Positions 32,132-32,523 of a stretch of 32,523 nt of DNA are shown piece after piece. The translations under genes and the position numbers were made by a program. The notes beneath the pieces are model-generated. The model was not told where the DNA came from. It saw only the letters and a program-made list of their open reading frames with translations, and did not search any database. Source of the stretch: an uncultured Bacteroidota bacterium (GTDB taxonomy: Bacteria > Bacteroidota > Bacteroidia > Chitinophagales > Chitinophagaceae). Location of the stretch: assembly GCA_903829015.1 (NCBI GenBank), contig CAIKOJ010000188.1, positions 1 to 32,523 of the forward strand, written 5' to 3'. Positions within the stretch are counted from its first letter, which is position 1, and the number at the start of each line of letters is the position of its first letter.

Positions 32132-32523
32132 TTGTCAGACCTAAATAACCAATACCGGCAGTTATTCGAAAGGCACAATGCCTGTGTAATTGTTCCTACC
32201 TATAATAATGCCGGAACGCTTGCGCAAGTACTCCGCTCCGTACTGGAGTATACCGACAGGGTTATTGTGGTGAATGACGGTTCTACAGATAGTACTTCTG
32301 AGATTATTGATGGTTTCCCCCAGGTCGTTCGTGTGCAGTATCCGAAAAACAAAGGAAAAGGTAAGGCACTGCGCATAGGTTTCAAAAAGGCCATAGAACT
32401 GGGGTACGATTACACCATCACCATCGATTCAGATGGGCAGCACTTCGCGACAGATCTGCCGGCATTCCTGGCGACCCTCGATACCGAGAAACAGGCAATA
32501 GTAATAGGCTCCAGAAATCTGCA
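32132..32523 (+). CDS. Family 2 glycosyltransferase, cut by the window end
   Basis: The open frame runs from the stop at 32111 to the window edge; about 130 residues are visible. NACVIVPTYNNAGTL, VIVVNDGSTDST and the metal-binding motif TIDSDGQHFATDL (DSD) identify a GT-A fold family 2 enzyme of the dolichyl-phosphate-mannose-synthase-like type. No ATG is in frame before the conserved core. TTG 32132 (SDLNNQYRQLFERHN follows) is the best start; the ATG at 32096 is in another frame and closes within 16 codons. It transfers a sugar from a nucleotide donor; the acceptor is unknown. From memory, similar proteins with a C-terminal DUF2062 domain occur in flexirubin-type loci, but the C-terminus is outside the window. 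Confidence 0.88.
   Translation, partial: MSDLNNQYRQLFERHNACVIVPTYNNAGTLAQVLRSVLEYTDRVIVVNDGSTDSTSEIIDGFPQVVRVQYPKNKGKGKALRIGFKKAIELGYDYTITIDSDGQHFATDLPAFLATLDTEKQAIVIGSRNL

Noticed and set aside
32096..32143. ATG at 32096 as start of the glycosyltransferase
   Set aside because: This frame reaches a stop after 15 codons and is not the frame of the GT2 core; TTG 32132 is in frame.

Overview
The window looks like a chromosomal segment of a member of the Bacteroidota, most likely family Chitinophagaceae or a close relative. The supporting signs are type IX secretion C-terminal domains on two secreted proteins, a fused CcoN-CcoO cbb3 oxidase subunit, a DUF5686 outer-membrane protein, TAnnTTTG-type -7 promoter elements, few Shine-Dalgarno sites, and carotenoid genes of the flavobacterial type. 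I saw no rRNA, tRNA, CRISPR array or insertion sequence. The family placement is an inference.

Left part (about 1-14,600), microaerobic respiration. A secreted multicopper oxidase ends in a strong terminator. It is followed by a helical Cys-motif protein overlapping the copper ATPase ccoI, then ccoS-ccoNO-ccoQ-ccoP-ccoG-ccoH-safE, then a two-component pair. The kinase has two PAS domains, the first resembling the heme PAS of FixL. The response regulator is a receiver domain fused directly to a CRP/FNR-type DNA-binding output. Each of the three transcription units starts with a TGA-N6-TCA palindrome centred exactly 51.5 bp upstream of a -7-like element, and the kinase unit has a second box 22 bp downstream of the first. 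This suggests a compact FixL-FixJ/K-like circuit that controls the oxidase and itself.

Middle part (about 14,600-26,600), sulfate activation and an unrecognised assembly line. A DUF2061-APS kinase fusion (PAPS supply), phytoene synthase crtB, a DUF5686 outer-membrane protein and a membrane-associated sulfotransferase are followed by a six-gene minus-strand operon: ABC ATPase, ABC permease, acyl carrier protein, condensation-like acyltransferase, FAD oxidoreductase and AMP-dependent acyl ligase. The six genes are overlapping or tightly spaced. They look like a small thiotemplated pathway with its own exporter. The sulfotransferase overlaps the last gene of the operon by 4 bp at the stop codons. 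The product is unknown.

Right part (about 26,600-32,523), pigments and lipid-like chemistry. A CrtD/CrtI-type carotenoid desaturase, a T9SS cargo protein, a hairpin-rich intergenic spacer, carotenoid hydroxylase crtZ beside a C45-family Ntn acyltransferase, a small membrane protein, and the beginning of a family 2 glycosyltransferase cut by the window end. From memory, the C45 protein and this type of GT2 recall the edge of flexirubin-type pigment loci, but the diagnostic ketosynthase and resorcinol genes are not in the window.
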